Below are positions 46,271 through 58,101 of a DNA stretch of 58,826 bases, in pieces. Made by a program: the position numbers and the translations under genes. The notes beneath the pieces are model-generated. The model did no database searches. It saw only the letters and a list, made by a program, of their open reading frames with translations, and had not been told where the DNA came from. Where the stretch lies: positions 1 through 58,826 of the forward strand of contig CANQPE010000006.1 of assembly GCA_947625645.1 (NCBI GenBank), written 5' to 3'. Source of the DNA: an uncultured Clostridia bacterium. GTDB taxonomy: Bacteria > Bacillota > Clostridia > TANB77 > CAG-508. The stretch's first letter is position 1; the number at the start of each line of letters is the position of its first letter.

Positions 46271-47368
46271 TTATACTTTTTCTCCAAGCCCAAATAAACC
46301 AAAAACCAATTTTTTGATGTTCTTGAAAAGCAATTTTAATTTACTTTGTTCTTTTGTTTCAATGGAAATAGCAGTTTCTATGCCACCATTTTCCAAAACA
46401 TTATATTTATGTTCTAGTTGATTCATTTTTTCTATGTAATAATTGTTAAAGAATGTATAACCATCTGCTGTCCCAATGTAATTTCTAAAATGAGATAATT
46501 TTTTTCGGTAGTTTTCGACTTCTTCTAGGTTAGAAATTTGTTCAAACAAGTGGTCAAAACAATTGGAAATAATAAGGTTTTGGGTATATAGAAATGTGAT
46601 TTTGATATTGTTTTTTAGGTCACCAATTTTTTTTACTAAATTATCTACTTTTTTATTGCGGTCGTCAATTTCTAAAATTCTATTATTTAATGTAATAATG
46701 GTTTCTTCCAATTGCAAAATGTCATCAAGTGCATTTTCAATGGCAAGAAATACTTTTGGAGAAGTAATTTCTGCTAATTTCATTTTAAAGGTATCATTGC
46801 TGTTGAGCGTACTTTCAAACAAAACGTCTTCGCCTACGATATAAGCTAACTCATTGACAAGACAACATTCTAAAGGGTAATAAGAAGGGCTTGTTGTTTC
46901 AAAACTGACACCGTAATATTTCACACAATCTTTTTCAATGCCAATGATTTTGGAAGCCATCAATTGCACGGCAGCTTCGTTTAAAGCTAATCCATAAGTT
47001 TTAAATTCTGTATAATCACAAAGACCCATACGAAGCAAATAATTCTTGTTATCTTTTATTTCTTGAATATGGTGGATACATTCATGGATGGCAAATTCTT
47101 CTCTGTCTTCTGCTGGAATATGCTCATGGAAGTAGATAGAATTATTTTTATAAAAGTACTTGGCTTCTGCCATTCCTTCTGGCATTTTGGCAACATACAT
47201 ATCTAAACGAGATAGTTTAATAAACAACTCTTTTTCATCTAGGCCAAAATTAGGAAATGTAGCGCAAATTTTGGAAGAAATGTTTTTGGCAAGACTATTA
47301 ATTTCCAAAGTATCTAATTTCTGGATAACTTCAATTCCATCCTTTCGTAATTCTGATTCAATGCTCAT
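46271..47368 (-). CDS. Putative zinc metalloprotease-like protein, 365 aa
   Basis: AAAGGAGAATTC before ATG 47368 sets the start. The sequence HECIHHIQE (about residue 125) has the HExxH form, with a downstream NEAAVQLMASK that could supply the third ligand, as in gluzincins. After about residue 230 comes a coiled-coil half (LDDILQLEETIITLNNRIL) and a C-terminal KLLFKNIKKLVFGLFGLG that may touch the membrane. There is no signal peptide, so it is cytoplasmic. I know no named family. Substrate and activity are unknown. Confidence 0.6.
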   Translation of the reverse strand: MSIESELRKDGIEVIQKLDTLEINSLAKNISSKICATFPNFGLDEKELFIKLSRLDMYVAKMPEGMAEAKYFYKNNSIYFHEHIPAEDREEFAIHECIHHIQEIKDNKNYLLRMGLCDYTEFKTYGLALNEAAVQLMASKIIGIEKDCVKYYGVSFETTSPSYYPLECCLVNELAYIVGEDVLFESTLNSNDTFKMKLAEITSPKVFLAIENALDDILQLEETIITLNNRILEIDDRNKKVDNLVKKIGDLKNNIKITFLYTQNLIISNCFDHLFEQISNLEEVENYRKKLSHFRNYIGTADGYTFFNNYYIEKMNQLEHKYNVLENGGIETAISIETKEQSKLKLLFKNIKKLVFGLFGLGEKV

Positions 47369-47472
47369 ATGAATTCTCCTTTGTATATAAAATTCTAATG
47401 ATATTATACAATAAAACAAAAGGAAATACATTTCAAATATATTAAAAGTTTATGACAATTATATTACAAGAC

Positions 47473-47504
47473 AAAAAAGATACACAAGGAAATGTGCATC
47501 TTTT
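47473..47504 (-). terminator. Terminator of leuS
   Basis: On the minus strand AAAAGATGCACA and TGTGTATCTTTT form a stem with one mismatch, followed by TTGTC after six T. Confidence 0.65.
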
Positions 47505-47510
47505 CAGATT

Positions 47511-49901
47511 TTATTTTACAACAATATTATAAATTTTATTTGTTACATAAATTTCTTTCACAATTTGTTTTCCATCCAATTTATCTGCAACAGCTTGATG
47601 AACCATATTTTTAACTTCAGATTCTGCTAAATCTTTTTCAATGGTAATGGTTGCTTTTAATTTCCCATTCAACTGAATTGGTAAGGTGATTTCATCAGAA
47701 ATTGTTTTTGTTTCATCATAGGTAGGCCAAGTTTCGTAAGAGATGGTGTTGGTATGACCTAACGTAGACCATAGTTCTTCTGTAATGTGCGGTGCAACAG
47801 GGTTTAGTAACTTCAAAAATCCTTCTGCATATTCACGTGGGAAAATAGCTTCTTTTTGAACGGTATTGATAAAGATCATCATTTGAGAAATAGCGGTATT
47901 AAAGTTCATGGTTTCATAATCATGTGTTACTTTTTTAACAGTATAGTGATAAGCTTTTTCCAAGTTTGTATTTTCTGCATCTTGAATTTTATTAGATTCA
48001 GTGTATAGCCTCCATACGCGGTCTAAAAATTTGCGAGAACCATCAATTCCATTAGGGTCCCATGGTTTAGCACTTTCAATAGGCCCCATGAACATTTCAT
48101 AAACTCTTAAACTATCTGCCCCATATTCTTTTACCATATCATCTGGGTTGATAACATTTCCTCTTGATTTACTCATTTTTTCGCCATTTGGTCCTAGAAT
48201 CATTCCTTGATGACGAAGTACGGCAAAAGGTTCTTGCACAGGAACAAGTCCTTTTTTGTACAAATATTGATTCCAAAAACGAGAATACAACAAATGTCCT
48301 ACGGCATGTTCTGGACCACCAACATATAAATCAACGGGTAGCCAATGTTTTAGCAGTTCTTGATTTGCCATTTCGTCTTGATTATGTGGGTCAATGTAAC
48401 GTAAGAAATACCAGCTTGAACCAGCAGAACCAGGCATGGTGCTAGTTTCTCTTGTGGCAGGCTTTCCTTCAAATGTTGTGTGGACCCAATCAGTAGCATT
48501 ATCTAATGGAGAAGCCCCTGTTTTAGAAGGACTATAATCTGCAAGCTCTGGTAAAATAAGAGGTAATTCTTCATCTGGTAGAGCCTTTATTTCATCATCA
48601 ACAAAAACAATTGGAATTGGTTCACCCCAGTAACGTTGTCTTGCAAAAATCCATTCACGTAGTTTATAATTTACTTTTCTTGTACCAACACCGTTTTCTT
48701 CAAGCCAAGCAATCATTTTAGAAATGCCTTCTGTTTTATCAAGACCGTCTAAAAATTCAGAATGAATATGCACACCATCACCAGTGAAGGCTTCTTTTGA
48801 AATGTCTCCCCCTTCTAAAACAGGGATAATTTCTAAGCCAAATTTAGTAGCAAATTCGTAATCTCTTTGATCATGTGCAGGAACTGCCATAATGGCACCA
48901 GTTCCATAACTTGCCAAAACATAATCAGAAATCCAGATAGGAATTTTTTTACCATTGACTGGGTTAATAGCATAGGCACCTGTAAACACACCAGTTTTTT
49001 CTTTGTTTAATTCCGTTCTTTCTAATTCAGATTTAGAAGCACTTAATTGGATATAAGCATTGACTTCTTTTTCTTGCTCAGAAGAGGTAATGGTTTTTAC
49101 CAAAGGATGTTCTGGTGCAAAAACGCAGTAAGTAGCACCAAATAGAGTATCTGGTCTTGTTGTGAAAACTGTAAAAGAAGTACCGGAAAAACCATCAATT
49201 TGAAAGGTAACTTCTGCACCTTCAGAACGACCAATCCAATTTCTTTGGATTTCTTTCGTGGAATCTGGCCAGTCAATATCTTCTAAGCCATCGATTAAAC
49301 TGTCTGCATATTTTGGAATGTCTAAAACCCATTGTTTCATGTTTTTACGAACAACAGGGAAGCCACCTCTTTCACTTTTTCCATCAATGACTTCGTCATT
49401 AGAAAGGACGCAACCTAATTCTTCACACCAATTGACAGGCATTTCAATTAATTTTGCCAATCCATCTTCAAATAATTGTTTAAAAATCCATTGTGTCCAT
49501 TTATAGTAAGAAGGATCACAAGTGGAAATTTCTTTATCCCAGTCAAAAGAAAGACCAAGCATTTTTAATTGTCTTTTAAATGTTTCAATATTTGTTAACG
49601 TAAATCCTGCAGGATGATTTCCTGTTTTGATAGCATATTGCTCAGCAGGAAGTCCAAAAGCATCCCACCCCATAGGGTGCAACACATTATACCCTTGCAT
49701 TCGTTTCATCCTAGACATAATGTCTGTAGCGGTATACCCTTCGGGGTGACCTACGTGCAATCCCTGTCCAGAAGGATAAGGGAACATGTCTAAAGCATAG
49801 TATTTTGGCTTAGAGAAGTCCCACACATCTGTATAAAAGGTTTTATTTTTATCCCAATAGTCTTGCCATTTTTTTTCAATTTCTAAATGATTATATGTCA
49901 T
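47511..49901 (-). CDS. leuS: Leucyl-tRNA synthetase
   Basis: 796 aa. It has [21 protein letters not shown] (HIGH motif), the CP1 editing domain with [20 protein letters not shown] and [19 protein letters not shown], the [15 protein letters not shown] motif near 575, and a C-terminal anticodon-binding region. It charges tRNA-Leu and edits mischarged products. It lies 57 bases after prs on the same strand. No T-box leader fits in that gap, so regulation would have to come from the prs promoter or within the gap. Confidence 0.98.
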   Translation of the reverse strand: MTYNHLEIEKKWQDYWDKNKTFYTDVWDFSKPKYYALDMFPYPSGQGLHVGHPEGYTATDIMSRMKRMQGYNVLHPMGWDAFGLPAEQYAIKTGNHPAGFTLTNIETFKRQLKMLGLSFDWDKEISTCDPSYYKWTQWIFKQLFEDGLAKLIEMPVNWCEELGCVLSNDEVIDGKSERGGFPVVRKNMKQWVLDIPKYADSLIDGLEDIDWPDSTKEIQRNWIGRSEGAEVTFQIDGFSGTSFTVFTTRPDTLFGATYCVFAPEHPLVKTITSSEQEKEVNAYIQLSASKSELERTELNKEKTGVFTGAYAINPVNGKKIPIWISDYVLASYGTGAIMAVPAHDQRDYEFATKFGLEIIPVLEGGDISKEAFTGDGVHIHSEFLDGLDKTEGISKMIAWLEENGVGTRKVNYKLREWIFARQRYWGEPIPIVFVDDEIKALPDEELPLILPELADYSPSKTGASPLDNATDWVHTTFEGKPATRETSTMPGSAGSSWYFLRYIDPHNQDEMANQELLKHWLPVDLYVGGPEHAVGHLLYSRFWNQYLYKKGLVPVQEPFAVLRHQGMILGPNGEKMSKSRGNVINPDDMVKEYGADSLRVYEMFMGPIESAKPWDPNGIDGSRKFLDRVWRLYTESNKIQDAENTNLEKAYHYTVKKVTHDYETMNFNTAISQMMIFINTVQKEAIFPREYAEGFLKLLNPVAPHITEELWSTLGHTNTISYETWPTYDETKTISDEITLPIQLNGKLKATITIEKDLAESEVKNMVHQAVADKLDGKQIVKEIYVTNKIYNIVVK

Positions 49902-49958
49902 GATACAGCCTCCTTGCTTGTAAAGTTTCTACGATTCATTTTTATGATAAAGAGGAAA

Positions 49959-50912
49959 TTATTCTAACATAGAATAAATATCTCCCAAAGGTAATTCTTC
50001 ATTTAAACGTTTAATAGCTTCTGCAAAAATAGGCGCCATAGAAAGAACTGTAATTTTGTCAATTTTCTTTTCTTCTGTTAGCGGAATGGTGTTTGTAATC
50101 ACAAGTTCCTTAATAGAAGAATTTTTAATTCTATCAATGGCAGGACCAGATAGTACCCCATGTGTACATCCAGCGTAAATTTCTCTTGCACCAAATTTTT
50201 CTAGAATTTGAACCGTCTCAATTAAAGAACCGGCGGTATCAACTTCATCATCGAAAATTAAGGCACATTTATCTGAAACATCACCAATAACTGTACTTGC
50301 AATAGCATGGTCATCATTGCCAAGACGACGTTTATCAATTAAGGCGATAGGGCATCCGAAAAATTCAGAATATTTGTAAGCTTTTTTAGAACTTCCTGCA
50401 TCTGTTGCAACCACAACCATATCTTGTGGCGGAATATTTTTGGATTTAAAATAAGATTGCAACGTGTATTGTGCGGTTAGACGGTCACAATTGATGTTAA
50501 AATATCCTTGGATGGCAGGGTTATGCAAATCACAAGTTGTAACTCTGTCTGCACCAGCAGCTTCAATAATTTGAGCAATCAGTTTAGCGGTAATAGGAAT
50601 ACGAGGCTGATCCTTTTTATCAGAACGTGAATACATGAAGTAAGGAAGAATCACAGTAATTCTTTTAGCAGAAGCACGTTTTAAGGCATCTACTGTAATT
50701 AATAATTCCATAATCCTTTCATTAACAGGTGGTTTCGTTGTTTGAACCACATATACGTCATGGTCACGAACGGTCTCTAATAGTTGAACAAAATTGTTGT
50801 CATTTTTAAATTTAAAACAGTTCATTTTTCCTACAGGTAATTGCAAAATATCACAGATTTCTTTTGTAAATTCTTCACTTGATGGGCAAGCAAAAATTTT
50901 AATTTTTTTCAT
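49959..50912 (-). CDS. prs: Ribose-phosphate pyrophosphokinase
   Basis: Starts MKKIKIFACPSSEEF at 50912, with the AGAAAGGA spacing used elsewhere in this genome; the ORF-track start at 50951 is too early. PYFMYSRSDKKDQPRIP, TTCDLHNPAIQGYF, VVVATDAGSSKKAY and the PRPP loop LIFDDEVDTAGSLIET are present. It makes PRPP from ribose 5-phosphate and ATP. It is followed by leuS. Confidence 0.96.
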   Translation of the reverse strand: MKKIKIFACPSSEEFTKEICDILQLPVGKMNCFKFKNDNNFVQLLETVRDHDVYVVQTTKPPVNERIMELLITVDALKRASAKRITVILPYFMYSRSDKKDQPRIPITAKLIAQIIEAAGADRVTTCDLHNPAIQGYFNINCDRLTAQYTLQSYFKSKNIPPQDMVVVATDAGSSKKAYKYSEFFGCPIALIDKRRLGNDDHAIASTVIGDVSDKCALIFDDEVDTAGSLIETVQILEKFGAREIYAGCTHGVLSGPAIDRIKNSSIKELVITNTIPLTEEKKIDKITVLSMAPIFAEAIKRLNEELPLGDIYSMLE

Positions 50913-51014
50913 ATTTCTCATATTCCTTTCTAGGCACAGTTTAAAAAACAATTTGCATGGCGTACAAAATTTTAATTCTGCTTTTTAACTGATTTCCCCT
51001 TTAATATCACATCT

Positions 51015-51044
51015 ATTATAATATATAGTAGGGGCTTAAGTCAA
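51015..51044 (-). promoter_or_regulatory. Promoter for prs-leuS
   Basis: On the minus strand: TTGACT (51044-51039), 18 nt, TATAAT (51020-51015). Confidence 0.6.
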
Positions 51045-51198
51045 CATCTTGTCGAAATTTACAAGTTTTTTTTTGAATAACTGAGAAAATTCCCTTCCAA
51101 AAATCAAAAAAATATGATACAATACAAAAGTAATTGTGAGTTTAAGTAGAAGAAAGTGATTAAACAAATGGTTACCCGGGAAAGGAATGTAGAAGAAA

Positions 51199-53151
51199 AT
51201 GGGCAAAAAGTTACTAATAACAGAGAAACCGTCTGTGGCTATGGAATTTGCAAAAGCACTCAAAATGAATGTGAATAGAAAAAATGGGTATATCGAAGCA
51301 AATGACTGGATTATCACATGGTGTGTAGGGCATTTAGTTACAATGAGCTATCCAGAAAAATATGACGAAGCATTAAAATTTTGGCGATTAGATACCTTAC
51401 CATTTATTCCAAAAGAATGGAAATATGAAATTATACCAAATGTACAAAAACAATTTGATATTATTGAGCAATTAATGCATAGAGATGATGTAGAAGAAAT
51501 ATATAATGCAGGGGACTCTGGAAGAGAAGGAGAGTATATACAGAGGCTTGTTTTTATGATGGCAAAACCAAATCCCAATATCAAGATGAAACGTGTATGG
51601 ATAGATTCCCAAACAGAAGAAGAAATTTTAAGAGGAATTAGAGAAGCAAAAGATTTATCGGAATACAATAGCTTATCAGATAGTGCATATTTGAGGGCCA
51701 AAGAAGATTATTTGATTGGAATTAATTTTTCAAGATTATTATCCATTATTTATGGAAAAAGATTGGCACAGAGGATTCAAGAAGAAAAAGCTTCTATTTC
51801 TGTGGGGAGAGTGATGACTTGTGTTTTGGGGATGATTGTCTCAAGAGAAAGAGAAATTAGAAACTTTGTGAAAACAAAATATTATAAAATCATTGGAAAA
51901 TTTGGACAAGAGCAAGAAACCATAGAGACCGAATGGAAAGTAACCAATTTATCTAGTGTGTATGAATCTCCCAAGTTATATAATGAAACAGGTTTCAAAA
52001 AAGAAAGTGATGCCAAACAGTTTATTAGCGAGTTAGCACAAAAAAAGGCAAAAGTAACAGAATTAAAAAAATCCAAGCAAAAGGAAAATGCACCACTATT
52101 GTTTAATTTGGCAGAAATCCAAAATGAATGTACCAAACGTTTTAAAATTAAGCCAGATGAAACACTCGAAATCATACAAAATTTGTATGAAAAAAAATTA
52201 GTCACTTACCCAAGAACAGATGCAAGGGTGCTATCCACGGCTGTTGCGAAAGAAATCAAAAAGAACCTAAATGGAATTGCAAAAGGCTTTCAAGACGAAG
52301 AGATAAAAGGGTATTTACAAAAAATGATAGATGAAAAATATTCTACCAATTTAATCAAAACAAAATATGTAAATGATAGTAAAATTACAGACCACTATGC
52401 CATTATTCCAACAGGGCAAGGGTATGAAAATTATGAAAAATTACCAGACTTACAAAAAAAGATATATAAAGTCATTGTAAAAAGGTTTTTAGCAATTTTC
52501 TATCCACCAGCAGAATTTAACAAAATACAACTAACAATCGACGTATATGAAACAGAAGAAAGCAAAACCAGAGAAAGTTTTTTTGCTAGTACAAAAGTGT
52601 GTGTCAAGCAAGGCTATTTAGAAATTTTAAAACCATCCACAACCAAGGAACAAACTGTGGAAAATGAGAGTAAAAAAGATGAAAATGTTGCGTTAGTAAA
52701 AAATCTAAAAAAAGGACAAGAAATTTTATTGCAAAATGCAGAGATAAAAGAAGCTGAAACAACACCACCATCTAGGTATAATTCTGGTTCTATCATACTT
52801 GCAATGGAAAATGCAGGAAAATTGATAGAAGATGAAGAATTAAGAGAGCAAATTAAAGGCGCAGGAATTGGAACAAGTGCAACAAGAGCAGAAATTATGA
52901 AAAAATTAGAAAAAATTAAATATATTGAAATTAATACCAAAACACAAATTATTACGCCAACCAAAAAAGGAGAAATGATTTATGACATAGTGGCAAATGC
53001 TATGCCAGATATGCTAAACCCAAAATTAACAGCAAGTTGGGAAAAAGGGCTTGACTTAGTAGCAAAAAAACAAATTAAACCAGATGAATTTATGGAAAAG
53101 TTAGAAAAATATATCCATTCAAAATTTGACAAATTGGTTGTCAAAATGTAA
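51199..53151 (+). CDS. topB: DNA topoisomerase III (type IA)
   Basis: 650 aa. The Toprim part has KLLITEKPSVAMEFAKAL and NAGDSGREGEYIQRLV. SISVGRVMTCVLGMIVSRE follows, then the active-site Tyr in LVTYPRTDARVLS, ITDHYAIIPTG, and GIGTSATRAEIMKKL. No C-terminal zinc ribbons are seen, which fits TopB rather than TopA. It decatenates and relaxes negatively supercoiled DNA. The leader is AAAGGAATGTAG, then six bases, then ATG. Confidence 0.95.
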   Translation: MGKKLLITEKPSVAMEFAKALKMNVNRKNGYIEANDWIITWCVGHLVTMSYPEKYDEALKFWRLDTLPFIPKEWKYEIIPNVQKQFDIIEQLMHRDDVEEIYNAGDSGREGEYIQRLVFMMAKPNPNIKMKRVWIDSQTEEEILRGIREAKDLSEYNSLSDSAYLRAKEDYLIGINFSRLLSIIYGKRLAQRIQEEKASISVGRVMTCVLGMIVSREREIRNFVKTKYYKIIGKFGQEQETIETEWKVTNLSSVYESPKLYNETGFKKESDAKQFISELAQKKAKVTELKKSKQKENAPLLFNLAEIQNECTKRFKIKPDETLEIIQNLYEKKLVTYPRTDARVLSTAVAKEIKKNLNGIAKGFQDEEIKGYLQKMIDEKYSTNLIKTKYVNDSKITDHYAIIPTGQGYENYEKLPDLQKKIYKVIVKRFLAIFYPPAEFNKIQLTIDVYETEESKTRESFFASTKVCVKQGYLEILKPSTTKEQTVENESKKDENVALVKNLKKGQEILLQNAEIKEAETTPPSRYNSGSIILAMENAGKLIEDEELREQIKGAGIGTSATRAEIMKKLEKIKYIEINTKTQIITPTKKGEMIYDIVANAMPDMLNPKLTASWEKGLDLVAKKQIKPDEFMEKLEKYIHSKFDKLVVKM

Positions 53152-53175
53152 TTTGCGGAAGGAATGTGAACTAGT

Positions 53176-56100
53176 ATGAATACAATTTTAGGCGAGTTAG
53201 GCAAATCAGAGAAATTTGTTAAACTGGTTAATCAAATAGAAACCACAAAAAGTCCGATGGGAATATCGGGCTTAACTAGCGTTGGGATGCTAGAAGTGTT
53301 AGCAAGCATTCATGAATATACCAAAAGACCAATTGCGATTATCACATATAATGAGGTGCAAGCAAAGCAAATTGTGGAAAATTTGAAACTGTTTACAGAT
53401 AAAGTAGTGTTTTTTCCCAAAAAGGAGATTGTAACCTATGATTATGTCGCAGAAAGCAAGGATTTGCCATATGCTAGAATTGAGGCATTAAATAGGCTAA
53501 GAGGAAAAAAACATCAGATTTTAGTGACGACCATAGAAGCGGTTATGCAAAAATTACCAAGTAAAAAGACATTATTCAAAAATATTCTAACATGCAAGGT
53601 AGGGCAGGTATATTCCTTAGAAACAATCAAAAAAACGCTAGTAAATTTAGGGTATACCAGATGTGACTTAATAGAAGGAAGAGGGCAGTTTAGTGTCAGA
53701 GGTGGCATTTTAGACATTTCCATGAATGAAACAACTGGTGTAAGAATTGAATTTTGGGGAGATGAGGTAGACTCTATTAGAAATTTTAATATTGTCAGTC
53801 AAAGGTCAATTAATACATTAGAAAAAGTAGAAATAGAGCCAGCACATGAATATATTTTAGAAAGACCGCTAGAAGAAATTTATCAAAATATGAGAAATTT
53901 AATTGCAAATGATTCACAAGAAGAGATTATTGAGCAAGACATAGAGCAGATAAAAGCAGGCAATTATATTAGTAAAATGGATAAATATTTTGATTGTTTT
54001 TATGAAGAACAAGAAACCATTTTAGAGTATTTAGATAGTCAATATATCATTGCATTAGATGAAACAACCAAAATAGAACAAAGGGCTAACAATATTATTA
54101 CAGATACAGAAAATGTAACGCGATTATTAATAGAAAAAGAAAAAATTGTGCCACAGGCTATTAGCAATATTAAGCCATATTCTAGTATTGAGAAGGCAAT
54201 CGAGCAAGGGGACAAAAATAGTATTTATATAGAAAAACAAGACACACAAGTAAAAGAACCAGTTCAGAAGTATGCCTTTCAGTATAAACAAATTACATAT
54301 TATAAAAGTGAAATGGAAAATGTATTTCAGGATGTCAAAAGAGAATTGCAGAAAAATACAAATATATACATTGTGGTATCCAATCTAGAAAAAGCCAAAA
54401 AAATGCAAGACATATTAGAAAAGGAAGAAATCTTTAGTAAGATAGAAGAAAAGCTGGACAAAACCATTATTGTCAAGACAGGACAAAAAATAGTTACCAT
54501 TACCATAGGAAAGCTGACGGAAGGGTTTTTAAATGAGGAAATCCATCAAATGGTAATTAGTGCAGATGAATTGATAGATGGGGGAAAGGCAAAAAGAACC
54601 TTTTCAAGCCAAGCATATAAAGAGGGAGAGAAGGTTGTTTTTGCGGACTTAAAAATGGGAGACTATGTGGTGCATAAAAATTATGGAATTGGAATTTATA
54701 TTGGTGTAAATACAATAACAGCAGATGGAACCACAAAAGACTACATTAAATTAAAATATCAAAATGATGATATTTTGTATGTGCCAACCAACCAATTAGA
54801 TACCATACGTAAATATATTGGAGGAGAAACCTTAACACCACCAATTAACAAACTAGGAAGCAAAGATTGGAGAGAGACCAAGGCCAAAGTTAAGAAAAAT
54901 CTACGTGAAGTGGCAAGAGAGTTAATAGAGCTATATGCCAAAAGAGAAAAGGCAAAAGGGTTCCGTTTTAGCCAAGATACTCCATGGCAGGCACAATTTG
55001 AAGAGCAGTTTCCATACCAAGAAACAGAGGATCAATTACGTTGTATTGAGGAAGTAAAAAAAGATATGGAGACAGAAAAACCTATGGATAGGCTTCTATG
55101 TGGGGATGTGGGGTATGGAAAAACAGAAGTTGCCATTCGTGCAGCATTTAAAGCTGTGATGGACCATAAGCAAGTAGCATATTTAGTACCAACCACAGTT
55201 TTAGCACAACAGCAGTATGAGGAATTTAAAAATAGGATGAAAGATTTTCCCATTAAGGTAGAAATTTTAAACAGATTTAAAACTGCCAAATATCAAAAAG
55301 AGGTTCTAAAAAAATTAGCATTAGGGGAAGTGGATATTGTTATAGGAACGCATAGAATGCTGAGCAAAGATGTGGAATTTAAAGATATTGGGCTATTAAT
55401 TATTGATGAAGAGCATCGTTTTGGCGTAAAGGCGAAAGAAAAAATCAAACAATATAAGGCTAATATTGATGTGCTTACCATGACAGCAACGCCAATTCCT
55501 AGAACGATGCACATGTCAATTGTAGGCATTCGAGATATGTCTGTTATTTATGAACCACCACAGAACCGAAAACCAGTCCAAACTTATGTATTAGAATATG
55601 ATGCAGAAGTGATTAAAGAAGCCATTATCAAAGAGATTGAGCGAGAAGGGCAGGTATTTTATATTTTCAATAGTGTAGAAAACATTCAAAAAAAAGCAGA
55701 TGATATTGCTAGATTGGTTCCAGAAGCAAGTGTTGCCTATGCACATGGCCGTATGACAGGAAGAGAAATTGAAGATATTATGCAAGATTTTATTGAAAAG
55801 AAGACCAATGTATTGGTATGTACAACCATTTTAGAGTCAGGCATTGATATTCCAAATGCCAATACCATTATTGTAGAAAATGCGGATAGAATGGGACTTG
55901 CACAGCTATATCAAATTCGTGGAAGAGTAGGGAGAAGCAATAGGCAAGCATATGCATATATTACGTATAAAAGAGATAAAATGTTAGCAGAAGTGGCAGA
56001 TAAAAGATTAAAAGCCATTAAAGAGTTTACAGAGTTTGGGTCAGGATTTAAAATTGCTATGAGAGATTTGGAAATTAGAGGTGCAGGAAGCTTATTAGGA

Positions 56101-56658
56101 GAAATTCAATCAGGGCACTTAGAACAAGTGGGGTATGATACCTATTGCCATCTATTAGATGAAGTTGTTAAAGAAATTCAAGGGGTTGCAGTTGAACCAG
56201 ACATTGATTTACAAATTGATTTGAATGTAACAAGTTACATTCCAGATGAATATATTGCAGACAGTAGCCAAAAAATAGAAATCTATCAAAATATTGCATT
56301 ATGTAAGAACGAAGAAGATATTAGCAATGTTGTGGATGAGATGATTGACCGATTTGGTACGATGCCACCAGAATTAGAAAACTTATTAGACATTGCTAGA
56401 ATAAAATATTTGGCTAAACCTTTTTATATCAGCAAAATTGCTAGTAAAAAAACAGCAGTGGTATTTACATTTGAGCAAAGCAAATTTACAGTAGATGTTG
56501 TAAAACTGGTGGAAAAATACAGAAATCGTATTAAATTTCAGCCAGGAATTAAACCAATGCTTACCTTTGAGATAGGTTCAATCAATGAAAGGCAAATTTT
56601 AAATGATGTAACAGAACTTTTAAAAAGTATAGAACCTCAGAAGCTTGAAAAAGCATAA
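53176..56658 (+). CDS. mfd: Transcription-repair coupling factor Mfd
   Basis: 1160 aa. The UvrB-like N-terminal part has [16 protein letters not shown] and [14 protein letters not shown]. The RNA polymerase-interacting domain shows [17 protein letters not shown]. The RecG-like motor has [35 protein letters not shown] and [13 protein letters not shown], and the C-terminal TRCF domain ends the protein. It removes stalled RNA polymerase and recruits UvrA. It starts 24 bases after topB. Confidence 0.98.
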   Translation: MNTILGELGKSEKFVKLVNQIETTKSPMGISGLTSVGMLEVLASIHEYTKRPIAIITYNEVQAKQIVENLKLFTDKVVFFPKKEIVTYDYVAESKDLPYARIEALNRLRGKKHQILVTTIEAVMQKLPSKKTLFKNILTCKVGQVYSLETIKKTLVNLGYTRCDLIEGRGQFSVRGGILDISMNETTGVRIEFWGDEVDSIRNFNIVSQRSINTLEKVEIEPAHEYILERPLEEIYQNMRNLIANDSQEEIIEQDIEQIKAGNYISKMDKYFDCFYEEQETILEYLDSQYIIALDETTKIEQRANNIITDTENVTRLLIEKEKIVPQAISNIKPYSSIEKAIEQGDKNSIYIEKQDTQVKEPVQKYAFQYKQITYYKSEMENVFQDVKRELQKNTNIYIVVSNLEKAKKMQDILEKEEIFSKIEEKLDKTIIVKTGQKIVTITIGKLTEGFLNEEIHQMVISADELIDGGKAKRTFSSQAYKEGEKVVFADLKMGDYVVHKNYGIGIYIGVNTITADGTTKDYIKLKYQNDDILYVPTNQLDTIRKYIGGETLTPPINKLGSKDWRETKAKVKKNLREVARELIELYAKREKAKGFRFSQDTPWQAQFEEQFPYQETEDQLRCIEEVKKDMETEKPMDRLLCGDVGYGKTEVAIRAAFKAVMDHKQVAYLVPTTVLAQQQYEEFKNRMKDFPIKVEILNRFKTAKYQKEVLKKLALGEVDIVIGTHRMLSKDVEFKDIGLLIIDEEHRFGVKAKEKIKQYKANIDVLTMTATPIPRTMHMSIVGIRDMSVIYEPPQNRKPVQTYVLEYDAEVIKEAIIKEIEREGQVFYIFNSVENIQKKADDIARLVPEASVAYAHGRMTGREIEDIMQDFIEKKTNVLVCTTILESGIDIPNANTIIVENADRMGLAQLYQIRGRVGRSNRQAYAYITYKRDKMLAEVADKRLKAIKEFTEFGSGFKIAMRDLEIRGAGSLLGEIQSGHLEQVGYDTYCHLLDEVVKEIQGVAVEPDIDLQIDLNVTSYIPDEYIADSSQKIEIYQNIALCKNEEDISNVVDEMIDRFGTMPPELENLLDIARIKYLAKPFYISKIASKKTAVVFTFEQSKFTVDVVKLVEKYRNRIKFQPGIKPMLTFEIGSINERQILNDVTELLKSIEPQKLEKA

Positions 56659-56673
56659 AAAAAAGAATATAAT
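56645..56673 (+). promoter_or_regulatory. Promoter inside the mfd 3-prime end for the methyltransferase genes
   Basis: TTGAAA, 17 nt, TATAAT, overlapping the last mfd codons. The next gene starts at 56735 behind GAAGGGAA. Confidence 0.6.
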
Positions 56674-56734
56674 AGAACAAAGTATAAAAAACATTGTAAA
56701 AAGGTACAATAAAATAAAAAAAGAAGGGAAAAGT

Positions 56735-57532
56735 ATGCAAATAATTTCAAGCAAGGAAAATGAGTACATGAAACATATCAAAAAATTAAAAGATAAAAAA
56801 TATAGAGATATGCATAACGAATATATGATAGAAGGTGTCAAATTAATTGAAGAAGCCATCCAAGAAAAAGTGAAAATTAAGCAGATTATCATATGTGATG
56901 ATTGTGAAAAAATAGAGGGCATTCCTAAGGAACTTATGTATGAAATTGCAAAATATGAATGCATCTATGTTACCAAAAAGGTATTTGAAAGTATTACCAG
57001 TGTTGTGGAACCACAAGGCATAATTGCTATTTTGGAAAAAACAAACCCAAACCAGCAAATTAATTATCAGGAAGATATTATTATTGCATTAGATGATATT
57101 CAAGACCCAGGAAATTTAGGAACCATTTTAAGAACGGTAGACAGCATTGGGTTAACGCAAATTTTGGTATCAAAAGGAACAGCAGATAGTTTTAATCCGA
57201 AAGTGGTTCGTTCCACAATGGGAGCAATTTTTAGAGTGAATATCATTGAATGTGAAGATTTAAGAAAAGAATTAAAAGAAATAAAAAAGCATAAATTTGA
57301 AATACTCGTGACATCATTAGAAACAGAAAAAAGTGTTTTTGACATAGAATATCATAAAAAAGTCATTGTAATTGGCAATGAAGCAAATGGTGTATCAAAA
57401 ACAATACAAGACATAGCAGACCAGAAAATGAAAATTCCAATGTTAGGAAAAACAGAAAGTTTAAATGCTTCTGTGGCAACAGGAATTATTGGTTATGAAT
57501 ATGTGAGACAAAAAATGAAAAATCAAAAGTAG
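56735..57532 (+). CDS. SpoU/TrmH family RNA 2-prime-O-methyltransferase
   Basis: GAAGGG before ATG 56735 gives MQIISSKENEYMKHIKKL; the ORF-track start overlaps mfd. The N-terminal substrate-binding domain (KYRDMHNEYMIEGVKLIEEA) is followed by the SPOUT knot: DIQDPGNLGTILRTVDSIG, KVVRSTMGAIFRV, VIGNEANGVSK and KTESLNASVATGIIGYE. It methylates ribose in rRNA or tRNA; the target is not readable. It is 11 bases before trmL, so the two form one unit. Confidence 0.93.
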   Translation: MQIISSKENEYMKHIKKLKDKKYRDMHNEYMIEGVKLIEEAIQEKVKIKQIIICDDCEKIEGIPKELMYEIAKYECIYVTKKVFESITSVVEPQGIIAILEKTNPNQQINYQEDIIIALDDIQDPGNLGTILRTVDSIGLTQILVSKGTADSFNPKVVRSTMGAIFRVNIIECEDLRKELKEIKKHKFEILVTSLETEKSVFDIEYHKKVIVIGNEANGVSKTIQDIADQKMKIPMLGKTESLNASVATGIIGYEYVRQKMKNQK

Positions 57533-57543
57533 GAGAAAATGTT

Positions 57544-58038
57544 ATGAAAATACACGTAGTATTGGTAAATCCAGAAATCCCACAAAATACAGGAAATATT
57601 GCAAGAACATGTGCTGCCATTGGTGCAAAATTGCATTTAGTGCATCCATTAGGGTTTAGCATCTCTGAAAAAGCGTTAAAAAGAGCAGGACTAGACTATT
57701 GGGATAAATTAGACATAGAAGAACATATTTCATTTGAATCATTTTTAAAAGAATATCCACCAGAAGAGACAAATATGTTTTTTGTAACGACAAAAGGAAA
57801 ACAAGTCTATTCAGACCCTGCCTATGACCAAATGGAGGAAGTTTTCATCTTATTTGGAAGAGAAACCAAGGGACTCCCTGAAGATATTTTACAAAAATAT
57901 CTTACCAAAACAATTCGCATTCCTATGCGAGAGACACTTCGCTCATTAAACTTATCTAATTCAGTGGCAATTGTAGCATATGATATATGCAGACAAAATC
58001 ATTTTGAAGGGTTAGAGACAATTAGTCAGTATTTTTAG
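57544..58038 (+). CDS. trmL: tRNA (cytidine/uridine-34-2-prime-O)-methyltransferase TrmL
   Basis: 164 aa, the minimal SPOUT fold. It has VVLVNPEIPQNTGNIARTCAA, KLHLVHPLGFSISEKALKRAGLDYW, LFGRETKGLPEDIL and RSLNLSNSVAIVAYD. It modifies the wobble ribose of some tRNA-Leu. Length matches the family. Confidence 0.94.
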   Translation: MKIHVVLVNPEIPQNTGNIARTCAAIGAKLHLVHPLGFSISEKALKRAGLDYWDKLDIEEHISFESFLKEYPPEETNMFFVTTKGKQVYSDPAYDQMEEVFILFGRETKGLPEDILQKYLTKTIRIPMRETLRSLNLSNSVAIVAYDICRQNHFEGLETISQYF

Positions 58039-58101
58039 AAGGTAGCGAAGAGGTTGAAATCTTTTCTGACTAGATTTGAGTGCGGAGGGAATGTGAATAA
58101 T

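Noticed and set aside
49902-49958. T-box leader before leuS
   Set aside because: Only 57 bases separate leuS from prs, which is too short for a T-box with specifier and antiterminator.
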